Source: Candidatus Mediterraneibacter gallistercoris
Lineage (GTDB): Bacteria > Bacillota_A > Clostridia > Lachnospirales > Lachnospiraceae
Assembly (NCBI GenBank): GCA_019119745.1
Contig: DWWI01000160.1
Coordinates: 1-9,551 of the forward strand
Direction: 5' to 3'
Length of the DNA: 9,551 nt
The notes under the pieces are model-generated. The model was not told where the DNA came from. It did not search any database and saw only the letters and a program-made list of their open reading frames with translations. The position numbers were made by a program, and so were the translations under genes. Below, piece by piece: positions 1-6,057 of this stretch. Position 1 is the stretch's first letter. Each line of letters starts with the position of its first letter.

Positions 1-660
1 GTATTCACTCGTTTTCGGCTTTACCCGTATCATCTCATATGCATCGACGACCTCCGTAAGTTCCGGCGGCTGTGCGGTACAATATTCATAGCAAAACCAT
101 CCTTTCTCCGTATACTTCCACTGACTGAGACGCGAACGGCTGTTGACACTGAAAGCCGGCTTTATATCATCCGTCCACCTGCCTTTTGTATAGAGCGAAT
201 ACATATCCACCCCGTCAAACGTAAACTTCTCTCTGGAAACCGTGCCATCCGTGTGTATCCTGTATAAGATAATCTCTGACTGATTTCCTGCCGATGCCTC
301 ATCCAGGAAGTCTTCCATTGCATCGTAGTTCATCATATCCACGTCGAATCCACTGACCGCAGCCGGCACGTCTTTTTCAGCTATAACCTGCTGCATTTTT
401 GTCGCTGTCTCCTGTGAGATCACTGCATTGATGGAAGTTCCCTTATCTGCTTCTTCATAGATGTCGCAGATCGCCTCCATCATTTCCTCACAGTCCTTTT
501 CCGCCTTTTTCTGCTCTGCGCTGTCGATGGGAAGATCATATCCTCTTTCATAACTTTCTTTATCTTCTGCCACAGTGTTTTTATGACTGCAACCGGCAGA
601 AAAGCAGCACAAAAGCGCTGTAAATATGATCAGGAATATCCTTTTCGCCTTTTTCTTCAT
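1..660 (-). CDS. Putative secreted lipoprotein, C-terminus beyond the window
   Basis: Frame read directly from the reverse strand: ATG at 660-658 and 220 open codons to the left edge with no stop, so the gene is partial at its 3' end. The start has GTGGAGTG six to seven bases upstream. The protein begins MKKKAKRIFLIIF, a basic n-region and hydrophobic core, ending in FSAGC with Cys24 as the probable lipidation site; the -3 position is Ser rather than the usual Leu, so the lipobox is acceptable but not ideal. After the signal the chain is acidic and hydrophilic, with a region rich in Glu and Lys (about residues 35-60) and later Trp/Tyr-containing strands (SQWKYTEKGWFCYEY near the right end of the visible part), suggesting a small extracytoplasmic beta-rich domain. 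I do not recognise the family. It is transcribed alone from its own promoter and separated from the next upstream gene by a terminator. Function unknown; probably anchored on the outer face of the membrane. Confidence 0.85.
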   Translation of the reverse strand, partial: MKKKAKRIFLIIFTALLCCFSAGCSHKNTVAEDKESYERGYDLPIDSAEQKKAEKDCEEMMEAICDIYEEADKGTSINAVISQETATKMQQVIAEKDVPAAVSGFDVDMMNYDAMEDFLDEASAGNQSEIILYRIHTDGTVSREKFTFDGVDMYSLYTKGRWTDDIKPAFSVNSRSRLSQWKYTEKGWFCYEYCTAQPPELTEVVDAYEMIRVKPKTSEY

Positions 661-694
661 AGTTCACTCCACAAAATATACGTTCGATTCCCTG

Positions 695-723
695 ATTATA
701 AACGGTGCCCTGCTTTTTTACAA
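695..723 (-). promoter_or_regulatory. Sigma-A-type promoter of the lipoprotein gene
   Basis: On the minus strand a -35 TTGTAA (723-718) and a perfect -10 TATAAT (700-695) are exactly 17 bases apart. The predicted transcription start lies about 30 bases before the lipoprotein ATG at 660, leaving a short leader with its ribosome binding site. Together with the terminator at 800-827 this makes the lipoprotein gene its own transcription unit. Confidence 0.75.
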
Positions 724-799
724 GAGTGAGGACATTGTATCACGAAATCCGGCATATGTTTTATCGGTTCTTGCTCTCTTTTATTCCCCCTTAGGTAGC

Positions 800-827
800 A
801 AAAACAGCCCGCATCACGCGCGGACTG
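800..827 (-). terminator. Rho-independent terminator overlapping the end of the flippase-like gene
   Basis: Read on the minus strand, CAGTCCGC (827-820) pairs with GCGGGCTG (812-805) around a 7-base loop, with one G-U pair, followed by TTTTT at 804-800. The upstream arm lies in the last codons of the flippase-like gene and the stop codon (816-814) sits in the loop, so the terminator ends the cluster that starts at the glycosyltransferase. Confidence 0.8.
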
Positions 828-1872
828 CCTTTGCTGTCTTTCTTCTATCAAACACAAACCTGTTTATGAGCACGATTACCAGACTTACGATCAGCAGGAA
901 ATAGAAATTGATACCTCTGCTCACAAGCATGGACGGAATCAGGTACGCTCCCGTAAATACATGGACAAATACAGCCTGATACATCAGTTCCGTGATTCCC
1001 TGGGCTCCCGGCAGAGGAAGCATGTCAACCGCGATATATACAGCCGCCTGCAGGAGGATCACTTTCATTGCACCGGCTCCGTGAAGCCCAAAGCCGAGAT
1101 AAACCATGTAAGTCAGTACAAACACACTGCATCTCTGGAGGAATGTCACAAAGATTACAACCGCCAGACTCTCTTTATGCCCTTTCAGCCATGTTACCGC
1201 CTGCTGGTAGCTGTCGATAAATTCATTGATCTTCTCTTCTCTTTTCTCCGAAGGCTTCCATATCCTAAACCGGATAAACAGACCTTCAAACAAAAGCGCC
1301 AGCTTCAGGATGACTTTCGGGAAAAGCATGACTCCCAGAATCAGGACCACAAGGATCACATTGAGAGCAAGCCCTAATAAATACAGCGGGAAATAATTTC
1401 CCAGCTCCTGCCGAAGCGGATTCATCCAGAAGAACAGGATACCGAGTCCCATAATAACAAGAACAAATTTATACGCCACCGCTACAGTCATAAGTACAAC
1501 CGTACTGTCCGATCCCCGGTTTCCGTCCTTGTTCATGTAATAGAGCTGTACCGGCTGTCCGCCTGTCGCTGAAGGCGTAATGCCGGAATAAAAGAAGCCG
1601 ATAAAGGAATACTGGATGCATCTTAAAAGAGAACTTGCTTTATACCCCTCTTTTTGCGCTTTCATAGAACGAAGCAGATACCAGATCATGAATCCTTCGG
1701 CGCATACAAAAAATATAGCCAGCGCTACAGAAGGGATCAGATACCAGAATGACATATTCATAAGCGCATGTCCGATTTCAGATAAATCTCTTCCGCTGAA
1801 CAATGCGTAAAAAGTCAGCAGCATAATAACCAGAAACAGAGCGATCTGAAGCGCTCTCTTTTTCATACTCAT
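814..1872 (-). CDS. Flippase-like membrane protein (lysylphosphatidylglycerol synthase TM domain family)
   Basis: A 352-residue polytopic membrane protein of the LPG_synthase_TM / UPF0104 type (related to the N-terminal half of MprF and to YbhN/AglD proteins). The sequence shows about eight hydrophobic segments (roughly residues 8-26, 42-67, 85-97, 126-150, 161-185, 236-258, 270-300 and 324-341) and two family hallmarks: FFYSGITPSATGGQP at 93-107 and LPLPGAQGITE at 285-295. There is no C-terminal aminoacyl-transferase domain, so it is a stand-alone flippase-like unit, not a full MprF. The start chosen is ATG at 1872, which overlaps the upstream gene's TGA as ATGA and has GGGGTG seven bases before it; the frame remains open for 36 codons upstream, but that stretch lies inside the previous gene and lacks membrane character. 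The family is thought to move lipids or lipid-linked sugars across the cytoplasmic membrane; the substrate here is unknown. Translational coupling to the thiol enzyme suggests they work on the same compound. Confidence 0.88.
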   Translation of the reverse strand: MSMKKRALQIALFLVIMLLTFYALFSGRDLSEIGHALMNMSFWYLIPSVALAIFFVCAEGFMIWYLLRSMKAQKEGYKASSLLRCIQYSFIGFFYSGITPSATGGQPVQLYYMNKDGNRGSDSTVVLMTVAVAYKFVLVIMGLGILFFWMNPLRQELGNYFPLYLLGLALNVILVVLILGVMLFPKVILKLALLFEGLFIRFRIWKPSEKREEKINEFIDSYQQAVTWLKGHKESLAVVIFVTFLQRCSVFVLTYMVYLGFGLHGAGAMKVILLQAAVYIAVDMLPLPGAQGITELMYQAVFVHVFTGAYLIPSMLVSRGINFYFLLIVSLVIVLINRFVFDRRKTAKAVRA

Positions 1873-2504
1873 AAGTTCACACCCCGTTTCAGAAAATTGA
1901 TAATATAAGCAGCTCCTGCATATGCAGGCTGCATAAATGAAACTGACGGGATACGCTTTCTTTCCGCGGGTCTTCTGCATCTCGCCGCAAATGCATAGAG
2001 ACTCCCCTCATATATCTTCTTTTTTCCTTCATATTCATAGAAATCTTTCGGCGTCACCAGAGAAAAATGCTTGTCCCAGCAACAGACTCCGGCTTCTTCC
2101 AGAAGTTTTGCCAGAAATGAAGAACAGGTATAATGATTCTTCTGATAAAACGGAATATTCATCAGAATAAACGGCAGTCCGAGAACAGCGTAATGATAAT
2201 GGAATCGCTGCTCCATTGCCTCATTTAATTTCTGCTCAATATACCTTTTCTGTTCTGATGTGCACTTCACACTGCATACCATATAATCGGCATCGGGAAA
2301 TGCCTGAAGTATCTTATATTTATCTTCTTTTTCAAACCCTGCGAGAAGCGGTACAGACGGATGCCGGCGCCCGATGCTGTAGGTTTCCTCTAAATGCGGA
2401 TCCAGTGAGAGCGCCACATGAATATATTTCTGTCTTATTACGCGGCGGATAATCCCGGCAAAGAATCCGGGGGTATCCACAAATGCTATGTAAATCTCTG
2501 CCAT
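1869..2504 (-). CDS. YiiX-like permuted papain-fold cysteine enzyme (NlpC/P60 superfamily)
   Basis: A 211-residue protein with the circularly permuted NlpC/P60-type order: catalytic-type His29 in YIHVALSLD comes first, then a GLEETYS-like acidic/SIG strand (LEETYSIGRR, 38-47), and the probable nucleophile Cys127 in YTCSSFLAKLLEEAGV, at the start of a helix. Members of this group (YiiX/YaeF, related to LRAT) are considered thiol amidases, peptidases or acyl hydrolases/transferases acting on envelope or lipid substrates. No signal peptide is visible, although residues 107-119 are hydrophobic. The last 30 residues (after RRPAERKR) form a basic, then apolar tail that is not part of the core fold and could touch the membrane. 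The start is ATG at 2504, preceded by AAGGGGAG at seven bases; an in-frame start eight codons earlier would lie before this ribosome binding site. It follows the glycosyltransferase by 63 bases and overlaps the flippase-like gene by 4. The reaction is inferred from the fold only. Confidence 0.8.
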   Translation of the reverse strand: MAEIYIAFVDTPGFFAGIIRRVIRQKYIHVALSLDPHLEETYSIGRRHPSVPLLAGFEKEDKYKILQAFPDADYMVCSVKCTSEQKRYIEQKLNEAMEQRFHYHYAVLGLPFILMNIPFYQKNHYTCSSFLAKLLEEAGVCCWDKHFSLVTPKDFYEYEGKKKIYEGSLYAFAARCRRPAERKRIPSVSFMQPAYAGAAYIINFLKRGVNL

Positions 2505-2567
2505 ACTTTTTCTCCCCTTTATACGCACAAAACAGTGCTTATAAATAAACTGTACTTTTTATACATC

Positions 2568-3608
2568 TTACTGGAACTGATAAATCTTCCTTGCGAAGCG
2601 ATAACCGCTTATTGTAAGCTTGCCGCCCAGTCTGCCCGGCAGATAAGTCAGACCGCTCAGAGTTGAATATCTCAGCCGGTAATAGAGCGAAGCGTTATAC
2701 GCCTTAATCCTCTTCCACATATCCTGCCGCTTCTGCTCCGCCTCCGCTGTCTTTATGAGCAGCAGATGAATGGAAGAGATTGAAAGCATAATTGAAATAT
2801 TACGTGTCATGTAAGAAGCAAGCTTCGGATATTTTTTCTTTACCTCATTTAAATCTACGCATTCTGCCACCAGTTCCGTAACGCGGATCTGCTGGTCAAT
2901 CCGCTTCATCAGGACTTTCTCATTAACCGACTGATCCTCCCGTCCCAGATAATAATGATAAAGATCAATATCCATATAGTAGATACTCTCCACATAAGGA
3001 AGCGGCTGATAGGAAAAGAGATTGTCTACATAAAATGTATGCTCCGGGAGCTTTACTCCCGATTTTCTTAATATACTTGTACGGAACATAAGAGAATGCA
3101 TGATCAGATACTGTGACGGTCGGAAATGTCCCATTGTATTCCAGCTGCATATCTCCCCGTCCGGAAAGATGTTCCTGTAATCCATACTCCGGGTCTTTCC
3201 CTCATCCAAATGATCATAAACATAATTACAGACAAAGAGATCCGGTATGTTCTCTTCAAACTCTGCCCGTCCGCCGCCGCAGAACTCTTTTATCTTTGCA
3301 AGCAGTTTCTTATAAGCATCCGGATCCAGCCAGTCATCTGAATCCACCACTTTATAGTAAATTCCCCTTGCCAGTTCAAGCCCTTTATTCACACCTGATC
3401 CATGTCCGCCGTTTTCTTTATGTACTGTGCGGACAATGTCAGGATGGGCAAGCTGATATTCATCCGCGATACGAGCCGTTTCATCAGTGGAACCGTCATT
3501 GATCAGAATAATCTCTACATCACTTCCTCCCGGCAGCAGCGAATCGATACACCGTCTCATATAACTTTCCGAATTATAGCAAGGTACTGTAAATGTAATA
3601 TATTTCAT
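2568..3608 (-). CDS. Family 2 glycosyltransferase
   Basis: A 346-residue GT-A glycosyltransferase. The N-terminus is the classic GT2 nucleotide-sugar domain: TFTVPCYN (5-12), the strand and loop ILINDGSTDE (34-43), the ENGGHGSGVNKGLE region (65-78) and the metal-binding VVDSDDWLDP (87-96) with the DXD-type triad Asp89/Asp91. The rest (about 105-346) is a helical and basic C-terminal part without a clear transmembrane span, ending SGYRFARKIYQFQ, which could lie against the membrane surface. It probably transfers a sugar from a nucleotide donor to a cell-surface polysaccharide or glycolipid; the sugar cannot be told from the sequence. ATG at 3608 is chosen because it has AAGGAGAGG just upstream and begins directly with the first GT2 strand; the frame is open 26 codons further up without domain content. 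It heads the cluster with the thiol enzyme and the flippase-like protein. Confidence 0.9.
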   Translation of the reverse strand: MKYITFTVPCYNSESYMRRCIDSLLPGGSDVEIILINDGSTDETARIADEYQLAHPDIVRTVHKENGGHGSGVNKGLELARGIYYKVVDSDDWLDPDAYKKLLAKIKEFCGGGRAEFEENIPDLFVCNYVYDHLDEGKTRSMDYRNIFPDGEICSWNTMGHFRPSQYLIMHSLMFRTSILRKSGVKLPEHTFYVDNLFSYQPLPYVESIYYMDIDLYHYYLGREDQSVNEKVLMKRIDQQIRVTELVAECVDLNEVKKKYPKLASYMTRNISIMLSISSIHLLLIKTAEAEQKRQDMWKRIKAYNASLYYRLRYSTLSGLTYLPGRLGGKLTISGYRFARKIYQFQ

Positions 3609-3681
3609 AGATGATCCTCTCCTTCTCTCTTTCCTCCGCATGTCCCGGAACTCAGACATCAATATCATATCCGACAGTTTT

Positions 3682-3710
3682 ATCATACTTTAGTGTTCTT
3701 AAGATAACCG
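3682..3710 (-). promoter_or_regulatory. Possible promoter of the glycosyltransferase cluster with a poor -35
   Basis: TATGAT (3687-3682, minus strand) is a good -10, but the hexamer 17 bases upstream is CGGTTA, unlike TTGACA. Repeated ATCTTAAGA elements lie over and upstream of this position. A weak -35 with repeats behind it is the usual picture of an activator-dependent promoter, but this is an inference; there may be readthrough from the small gene at 3921 as well. Confidence 0.35.
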
Positions 3711-3740
3711 GAAAACAAATCTTAAGATTTCTCAAAGATT
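3697..3740. repeat. TCTTAAGAT repeats in the glycosyltransferase upstream region
   Basis: TCTTAAGAT occurs at 3697-3705 and 3720-3728, a 23-base period (about two helical turns), and the second copy is followed directly by a related CTCAAAGATT, giving a 10-base direct repeat (CTTAAGATTT, CTCAAAGATT at 3721-3740). A third CTTAAG core lies at 3778-3783 inside the end of the small membrane-protein gene. Direct repeats with 10-base spacing upstream of a poor -35 are typical of OmpR/PhoB-type response-regulator sites. No regulator gene is in the window, so the binding protein is unknown. Confidence 0.4.
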
Positions 3741-3765
3741 TTTTTAATGATGTTAAAAGATTGCA

Positions 3766-3921
3766 TTATCTGTTAAGCTTAAGTAACGCGCGGTCCAAAG
3801 CTGACCACAGTCCTGATATGACAAACATGACAGCTCCCACCGGCACGATCACAACAATCAGAAAAATAATCATGAGCCAGCCGATCAGCCTGCCCGGATA
3901 TTTTTTAGAAGCTCCTTTCAC
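3766..3921 (-). CDS. Small single-span membrane protein, 51 residues
   Basis: A perfect AAGGAGG (3936-3930) stands eight bases before GTG at 3921, and the frame runs 52 codons to TAA at 3768. The product starts MKGASKKYPGR, a basic segment, then a single long hydrophobic stretch LIGWLMIIFLIVVIVPVGAV (12-31) and a short tail ending RALLKLNR. By the positive-inside rule the N-terminus is probably cytoplasmic, although both ends are basic. An upstream TTG at 3984 extends the frame by 21 codons, but the ribosome binding site then lies inside the gene, so GTG is preferred. I do not recognise a family. It is on the same strand as the envelope cluster and 157 bases before the glycosyltransferase, so it may be transcribed with it or be a small partner; the evidence for being a gene is the strong ribosome binding site and the clean membrane span. 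Confidence 0.6.
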   Translation of the reverse strand: MKGASKKYPGRLIGWLMIIFLIVVIVPVGAVMFVISGLWSALDRALLKLNR

Positions 3922-4005
3922 TGTCTCTTCCTCCTTGTCATGAACAGAATTTCCTTTTGCATATTTATAGTACCAAAAAGGCAAAATATTCTTCCATTCA
4001 GACGG

Positions 4006-4042
4006 CTTACATTTTCCAGTCTGTGTCTTACACTTTTGTAAG
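4006..4042. repeat. CTTACA direct repeat and perfect inverted repeat, possible operator
   Basis: CTTACA occurs at 4006-4011 and 4027-4032, 21 bases apart (two helical turns), each followed by a T-rich run. The second copy is also the left arm of a perfect inverted repeat CTTACA-CTTT-TGTAAG (4027-4042). The position, about 70-100 bases upstream of the plus-strand -35 and 50-90 bases upstream of the small minus-strand gene's possible -10, would allow control of either gene. No T-run follows, so it is not a terminator. Confidence 0.4.
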
Positions 4043-4109
4043 TCCCGGATTAACAGTGCTTCGTCAGACCGGAAATAATAAATTCTTTTTTAAAAATTAT
4101 CCATAAGCC

Positions 4110-4138
4110 TTGAGAATCTGTAAAAAAAGCGCTAACAT
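4110..4138 (+). promoter_or_regulatory. Sigma-A-type promoter of the 272-residue membrane protein gene
   Basis: TTGAGA (4110-4115) and TAACAT (4133-4138) are 17 bases apart on the plus strand. The predicted start of transcription near 4145 leaves a leader of about 55 bases that ends with AAAGGGAGG before the ATG at 4201. Confidence 0.65.
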
Positions 4139-4200
4139 AATATGGATTTTTCAGTTCAGTTATCCGAAACTGTTACTTTTTAAAGAAAGGGAGGGACTCC

Positions 4201-5019
4201 ATGAGCGAAAAAAAAGAGTTTTCAGATATATTTGATGATGACTTTGAAGTGACTTATGAAGATGATGACGGGATGACAGTTGACATGTCGGAAAACCGTA
4301 AGAAGTCTGAGAACAGCCGTCCGCACTGGAAGACAGCCGCAGATTATGAGGATGACTTTGCCGACGATGATGAAGATGATTATGGTTACAGCGACGAAGA
4401 TGAAGATGAAGAAGATGATTATGACAGCAGAACCATCAGAAAGAAACGGCCTGCTGACAGAGAGCAGGAACCTGATGAGCGAAGATCTTCCCGCCGGAAG
4501 AAAAACCGGGGTGTTCCGCTGGCTGCGCCAATCCGTAAAGGCGGGCGTACCCTTTCCCGTCTTGCCGCCGCAGTAGTAAGAAGCCTTACAGCTATCCTGA
4601 TCCTTGCGATCATAGCATATGTCACCTATACTTTCTGGCGGGCAAGCACCCCTTATGGCGATATCATGGAAATGATCCGCACGCGGCAGCCGTCCGTTAC
4701 ACTGCTGGCCTATCTGTGCGTAGCAGTGCTTTTTCTGCTGTTCGAGCTGATCTCACTCCTCTGGTCCATGACGAGAGTCCGGGTGCGAAACGGCATCGAC
4801 TCGTGGAAAGAAGATACCGGAAGAGGACTTTTTTCATTCATCCTTGTGTTTGCCACTTCGTATCTGGCATTCCTGTTCAGTCCGCTTATTCCCGAAGCGC
4901 CGGAAGCGGTTTATGGGGTTAAAGGCGCTCTGGATGTATATGGTTCCATGCACAACGTACTCTTCGGATTATGTGCTGCCGGAGTCATATCTTGTATCAT
5001 CCGCAAATATTTTTCCTGA
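4201..5019 (+). CDS. Four-span membrane protein with a charge-polarised N-terminal tail
   Basis: A 272-residue protein in two parts. Residues 1-120 are hydrophilic and low in complexity: 1-75 is dominated by Asp/Glu (runs such as DDFADDDEDD), then 78-118 is strongly basic (TIRKKRP, RRSSRRKKNR). Residues 121-272 contain four hydrophobic segments at about 124-146, 166-189, 209-228 and 251-267, joined by short basic loops (TRVRVRNG, 191-198), which puts the tail in the cytoplasm by the positive-inside rule. AGGGAGG six to seven bases before ATG 4201 supports the start. I recognise no enzymatic motif. The acidic-then-basic tail could fold back on itself or bind polycations or nucleic acid; this is speculation. 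It is the only plus-strand gene supported here, has its own promoter, and ends in the hairpin at 5042-5096. Confidence 0.85.
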   Translation: MSEKKEFSDIFDDDFEVTYEDDDGMTVDMSENRKKSENSRPHWKTAADYEDDFADDDEDDYGYSDEDEDEEDDYDSRTIRKKRPADREQEPDERRSSRRKKNRGVPLAAPIRKGGRTLSRLAAAVVRSLTAILILAIIAYVTYTFWRASTPYGDIMEMIRTRQPSVTLLAYLCVAVLFLLFELISLLWSMTRVRVRNGIDSWKEDTGRGLFSFILVFATSYLAFLFSPLIPEAPEAVYGVKGALDVYGSMHNVLFGLCAAGVISCIIRKYFS

Positions 5020-5041
5020 TTAAATAAGACTTTACACATAG

Positions 5042-5097
5042 AAAATTCAATCCGTCTGTGCGGGCATGCTCACACGAAAGGCGGGTTGAATTTTTTA
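5042..5097. terminator. Long hairpin terminator between convergent genes
   Basis: AAAATTCAATCCGTC (5042-5056) pairs over 15 bases with GGCGGGTTGAATTTT (5080-5094), including two G-U pairs; the 23-base apical part can form an inner TGTG/CACA stem. On the plus strand the T-run 5091-5096 makes this the terminator of the membrane protein gene. Read from the other side it is also followed by ATTTTC, so it probably stops transcription of the recombinase-like gene too, although less strongly. The recombinase stop codon (5097-5095) overlaps the T-run. Confidence 0.85.
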
Positions 5098-5988
5098 TGG
5101 TTTTTCAATATGTATCTTTACAAGATCCGCAGCCTGTTTCTGCAGATTTCTTCGGTAGAGTGATCCTCTGTACCTGCGGATCTGCTGCTCGGTCCTGCCC
5201 ATCTGCCTTGCTGTCTGTCCGTCTGTTGCCCCGTATGCGAACATATTAAAAGCGCAGCTGTTTCTCACTGCCTGGGCACTGTAATTCTGTATTCCCGCAA
5301 GTGAACAATACTTCTTCATCATGCGGCTGATAAACATTGTATTGAGCGGACGGCCGCTGCGGTTATAAAACAAAGTATCATGAACCAGACGCTGATCCAT
5401 ATATTCCCTTAAAATTGTCCATGCATCATCAGGTATATAGCATGGCTCCTCTCTTCCGGAAAGCATTGCATAAACTCCGTCATCGTATTCTGCGAAATCT
5501 CCTTCTCCGGATATACCTATGATCTCCGTGGATGTCATGCCGGCTCTGTACATAAGTGTAAGAATTGTATATGCCATTATATCATCTGACGCAGCGTTCA
5601 AAAGCGCGTCCATATCCTCTACCGGCACAGATCCTGCAAGAGCAGACTCTTTTGCCATTGTTTTCAGATACGGATAAAAATAATCATGCTCCTTTCCAGG
5701 CAGGTAAATCCCCTGTTCCATCAGGAATGAGGCAAAAGAATGCAATTCCCGGAATTTCTTTGTCAGCGTAATCTTGCTGAGTTTTCCGTTTTTGATCTGA
5801 CCACTCATCCTGTCATAGTATTTTTTTACATCACTGCTGTCGCTCTCTGTAAACGGTTTCCCCGCTATCCTGCAGAATTCATGAATATCCGACCAGTATG
5901 AGGCCTCTGTCGTCTCACTTTTAAATTTTTTTCTGAATAATTTCCACATTTCAGTATTGACAAATTTTTCTTCACAGTTCTGGCTCAA
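5095..5988 (-). CDS. Tyrosine recombinase-fold protein with a degenerate active site
   Basis: A 297-residue protein with the two-domain layout and length of XerC/D-type recombinases: an N-terminal helical core-binding domain (about 10-112, with FRELHSFASFLMEQGI at 79-94) and a C-terminal catalytic-type domain (122-285). Aligned to the family boxes, LMYRAGMTSTEI (145-156) has Thr152 where the first catalytic Arg (GLRxSE) belongs; AQAVRNSC (238-245) keeps Arg242 but has Gln239 for His and Asn243 for the following His; the LGH position is MGR with Arg265; Tyr273 in RRYRG could be the nucleophile. The chain is otherwise intact with no frameshift, so it looks like a maintained non-catalytic DNA-binding relative, not a decayed gene. 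The start is TTG at 5988 because CCGGAGGGAG lies eight to ten bases before it and the first ATG (codon 14) has no ribosome binding site. It has its own promoter with an operator-like repeat. An active enzyme with unusual residues cannot be excluded. Confidence 0.85.
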   Translation of the reverse strand: MSQNCEEKFVNTEMWKLFRKKFKSETTEASYWSDIHEFCRIAGKPFTESDSSDVKKYYDRMSGQIKNGKLSKITLTKKFRELHSFASFLMEQGIYLPGKEHDYFYPYLKTMAKESALAGSVPVEDMDALLNAASDDIMAYTILTLMYRAGMTSTEIIGISGEGDFAEYDDGVYAMLSGREEPCYIPDDAWTILREYMDQRLVHDTLFYNRSGRPLNTMFISRMMKKYCSLAGIQNYSAQAVRNSCAFNMFAYGATDGQTARQMGRTEQQIRRYRGSLYRRNLQKQAADLVKIHIEKP

Positions 5989-6029
5989 CGGCTTGCTCCC
6001 TCCGGCTTGTACGATACAATTTTATGTAT

Positions 6030-6057
6030 TGTTATTAGTATTATTCATACTATAACA
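6030..6057. repeat. Inverted repeat over the -10 of the recombinase-like gene, possible operator
   Basis: On the plus strand TGTTATTAGTAT (6030-6041) is mirrored by ATACTATAACA (6047-6057) with a 5-base centre and one unmatched base. The element covers the -10 hexamer (6049-6054) and the predicted transcription start, where a bound protein would block initiation. A second, smaller inverted repeat, ATACA-ATTTTA-TGTAT, follows at about 6014-6029. The DNA-binding partner is not known; the recombinase-like protein itself is one possibility. Confidence 0.5.

Larger units (their letters stand above)
3922..4200. other. Intergenic divergent control region
   Basis: These 279 bases separate the minus-strand small gene from the plus-strand membrane protein gene. 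They hold the ribosome binding site and probable leader of the small gene, a CTTACA repeat with a perfect inverted repeat at 4027-4042, and the plus-strand promoter at 4110-4138. For the small gene only an extended -10 (TGGTACTAT on the minus strand near 3977-3969) without a matching -35 is seen, so its promoter is uncertain. I see no further small gene and no structured RNA. Confidence 0.6.

Noticed and set aside
626..904. Plus-strand frame of 92 codons across the gap between the lipoprotein and flippase-like genes
   Set aside because: It is antisense to the lipoprotein start, its promoter and the end of the flippase-like gene, has no ribosome binding site, and the features on the minus strand explain the sequence.
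961..1377. Plus-strand frame of 138 codons inside the flippase-like gene
   Set aside because: It is an antisense shadow of a protein with clear family motifs, and shows no domain or ribosome binding site of its own.
1873..1980. N-terminal extension of the flippase-like protein by 36 codons
   Set aside because: It overlaps the upstream gene, lacks a ribosome binding site, and the ATGA overlap at 1872-1869 is a better start.
2530..2555. Possible hairpin terminator between the glycosyltransferase and thiol-enzyme genes
   Set aside because: Only about five pairs (ACAGT/ACTGT type) with a long AT-rich loop and no strong T-run; too weak to separate the genes.
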